From Gavia stellata (Eukaryota; Chordata; Aves; Gaviiformes; Gaviidae): a DNA stretch of 64,000 bases. The position numbers were made by a program, and so were the translations under genes. Of the stretch, positions 62,701-64,000 are shown piece after piece. The notes below the pieces were generated by a model, which did no database searches, was not told the DNA's origin, and saw only the letters and a program-made list of their open reading frames with translations. The stretch's first letter is position 1. Each line of letters starts with the position of its first letter. The stretch spans positions 3,224,001-3,288,000 of the forward strand of contig NC_082600.1 of NCBI RefSeq assembly GCF_030936135.1. Reading direction: 5' to 3'.

Positions 62701-63052
62701 AGGGGGTGATTTTCAAAGCGACGTTGACCTGTTTTCTCAATATATCTAAAAGAAAAAAAGTAAGTGCATTTTAATTCCAGATTTCAATGCAGTGAGCTTT
62801 CTGTGACTCAATGGTTAGGTTAAATTACAAAAACTGAAAAGATGCAAGTTAATGTACTGATGATGTTACTGTTATGTTAATATAATGTCCTCTTAGAACA
62901 CAGAGCTTTTTGTAGATATAAATAAAAATGGTAATACATTGTCCCAAGAAAAAGTACTAATGTATGTTCTTATTTGTAGGTGATGGCTGGATTCACAGCA
63001 TTACAACAAATGGATGGAAACAACTTACCCATTTGCCTAAGAGTAGGCCTAG
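38226..63052 (+). CDS. KLHDC1: Kelch domain-containing protein 1, partial (coding exons 1-10; 3' end outside window)
   Basis: Kelch beta-propeller that serves as substrate receptor of a cullin-RING (CUL5) ubiquitin ligase recognising C-terminal degrons, for example of truncated selenoprotein S (literature knowledge). Exons: 38226-38327, 42201-42271, 44992-45109, 46064-46182, 47945-48023, 48942-49025, 51036-51119, 57287-57345, 62107-62219, 62980-63052. All borders are GT-AG and phases agree: 300 codons plus two bases of about 406 in mammals; the rest lies right of 64000. Blade motifs with the GG pair occur at residues 31-32, 87-88, 142-143, 215-216 and 267-268. R217, R222 and S251 occupy the positions of the degron-binding Arg/Arg/Ser of the paralogue KLHDC2. 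KLHDC1 rather than KLHDC2 is chosen because the N-terminus CVAEERSGHCAVVDGNFLYV, the FGGFDDKGYSNR and GRVLQTRMNDLH segments, and the position next to POLE2 all fit KLHDC1. The C-terminal BC-box region is not in the window. Confidence 0.96.
38328..42200 (+). other. KLHDC1: KLHDC1 intron 1, 3.9 kb
   Basis: It starts in the CpG island and becomes AT-rich after about 38,900. A 99-codon open frame at 38644-38943 lies in its GC-rich part without recognisable features. No repeats or RNAs were recognised. Confidence 0.75.
42763..42978 (+). repeat. 108-bp direct tandem duplication
   Basis: 42763-42870 and 42871-42978 are adjacent copies that differ at only two positions that I can see (AATAATTGC versus AATAACTGC, and TATCCGTTTG versus TATCTGTTTG). 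About 98 percent identity indicates a recent event. It is intronic and far from splice sites. Confidence 0.95.
43035..43078 (+). repeat. 26-bp tandem duplication
   Basis: The 18-base block TTGCATACCCATATTCAA occurs at 43035 and again at 43061, giving a 26-bp period. It lies only 57 bp after the 108-bp duplication. Confidence 0.9.
45110..51035 (+). other. KLHDC1: KLHDC1 introns 3-6
   Basis: Introns 45110-46063, 46183-47944, 48024-48941 and 49026-51035 separate exons 3 to 7. They are AT-rich with short random open frames. I recognise no repeats, RNAs or extra exons. Confidence 0.75.
51120..57286 (+). other. KLHDC1: KLHDC1 intron 7, 6.2 kb
   Basis: The longest intron in the window. It contains short GAT (about 54718) and A/T simple runs and no recognisable gene or mobile element. 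The longest open frames (about 120 codons, for example 51825-52193) lack domain features. Confidence 0.7.
57346..62106 (+). other. KLHDC1: KLHDC1 intron 8, 4.8 kb
   Basis: Contains an A-rich purine stretch near 58868-58925 and the G-run listed separately; otherwise no recognisable features. Confidence 0.7.
59153..59172 (+). other. Potential G-quadruplex run in KLHDC1 intron 8
   Basis: Four G tracts of 6, 4, 3 and 4 bases separated by single T bases meet the canonical G3+N1-7 quadruplex pattern with minimal loops. It lies on the transcribed (sense) strand, so it could form in the pre-mRNA. Confidence 0.7.
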
Positions 63053-64000
63053 GTATACGAAAATAGATAATGTTTGCTGAAATTTAGGCATTTTAAAATA
63101 TTAAGTAATTTTAAATTATTGAACAGTATTTTTAAACCACATTGTAAGAATATTTTAGAAAATTAATGCAGTATGATTGGATAGTTTGCTTTACTAACTT
63201 ATGTTCCTTCATACCTGATACAGCATTATTACTTTCTATATTCGTTATAGTTGATGCTTACTTGCATTATGATGCTTACTTGATTAAAAGATTTTTTTTG
63301 TGATGAAGGATCTGGGTGTCCAACTGACATTGGTGTTCTATATCCAAATTATTTTTATATAAGAAAATGTATATCACATAACTTTTGGGGAATTAATAAC
63401 CTATGAAAATAATAAAAGTTGATTAATGTTGATACATTATTAGAAACATTGGGGAGACAACCATGAAAATGTTGATGCACCTTTCAGGATTCAAAAGTAT
63501 GATAAAATACCTTGTTTGTTTGGGTTTTTTTCCCTGAGCAGAAGCAGCTAATTATGATTACAGTTTTGCAAAACTGAATTTAGTACTAAACAGCACAGTA
63601 AATGACTGTGGAGTTTTGTTATTTCAAGGACTTAACTGTTAACCAAAAAGGACCTAGTTCTAGAATATGTATTGTTCATACTGGGAACAATACTGTCTCT
63701 TCCAGACTCTGTTCCCCTCCCCTCTCTAGTTTAAGACTACAGAAAAAGAGAGATTCTTCCTGACTAAAGAAAGCAAGTTTCATGTTCTGAACCTGGAGGT
63801 TATTTAGAATCTGCCATTGAAAACAGGTGCTTGCTGTATCAGAGCACAGACTTTTTTTTTTAACACAGTGTTTGAAGCTTTCTCTGTATTTGTAATGTAA
63901 ATACTATTGAATTGATTTGCTGTAGATAGTAAATATTTGTTTTTTCATGGAATTCATTCTATACAATCACCCAGGTACCGTCAGCACAATTTTATATCAT
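62220..64000 (+). other. KLHDC1: KLHDC1 intron 9 and start of intron 10
   Basis: Intron 9 is 62220-62979. Intron 10 begins at 63053 and continues past the window end. I searched 63053-64000 for an exon continuing the RPR-LWHTA segment expected next and found none. Confidence 0.7.

Overview
The window is nuclear DNA from a bird, most likely a neoavian species. Three kinds of evidence support this. Several CR1 retrotransposon fragments end in the bird/reptile-type 3' terminus. One solo LTR resembles an endogenous retrovirus family that is abundant in Neoaves. The three recognisable protein genes stand in the order and orientation known from mammals (human 14q21.3: DNAAF2, POLE2, KLHDC1). No prokaryotic features, CRISPR arrays, tRNAs or rRNAs were seen.

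Layout. (1) 1-12,110: DNAAF2 (Kintoun, a dynein-arm assembly factor) on the minus strand, with a very GC-rich 1.7-kb first coding exon (10,245-11,948), a 9.8-kb intron and a 147-nt second exon (255-401). The last exon lies left of the window. Its promoter holds three copies of a 50-bp module that joins RFX X-box-like, forkhead-like and YY1-like motifs. (2) 13,281-33,809: POLE2 (DNA polymerase epsilon subunit 2) on the minus strand. All 19 coding exons were reconstructed into an uninterrupted 527-residue frame. Intron 8 is a minor-spliceosome AT-AC intron. Intron 1 contains nested CR1 copies. (3) 33,810-38,225: the divergent intergenic region between POLE2 and KLHDC1, with a CpG island at each end and a solo LTR in the middle. 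(4) 38,226 to beyond 64,000: KLHDC1 (Kelch-type substrate receptor of a ubiquitin ligase) on the plus strand. Ten coding exons (300 residues plus two bases of the next codon) are present and the 3' part runs off the right edge. Its introns carry a recent 108-bp tandem duplication and a G-quadruplex-type run.

The genes do not form a pathway: they serve ciliary dynein assembly, leading-strand replication and protein quality control. Each promoter sequence fits its gene's job: ciliary motifs at DNAAF2, an E2F palindrome at POLE2 and a YY1 motif at KLHDC1. Most of the window is intron or intergenic DNA without recognisable coding content. I found no novel multigene system. The observations most worth a second look are the AT-AC intron with an overlapping in-frame GT-AG alternative, and the triplicated DNAAF2 promoter module.
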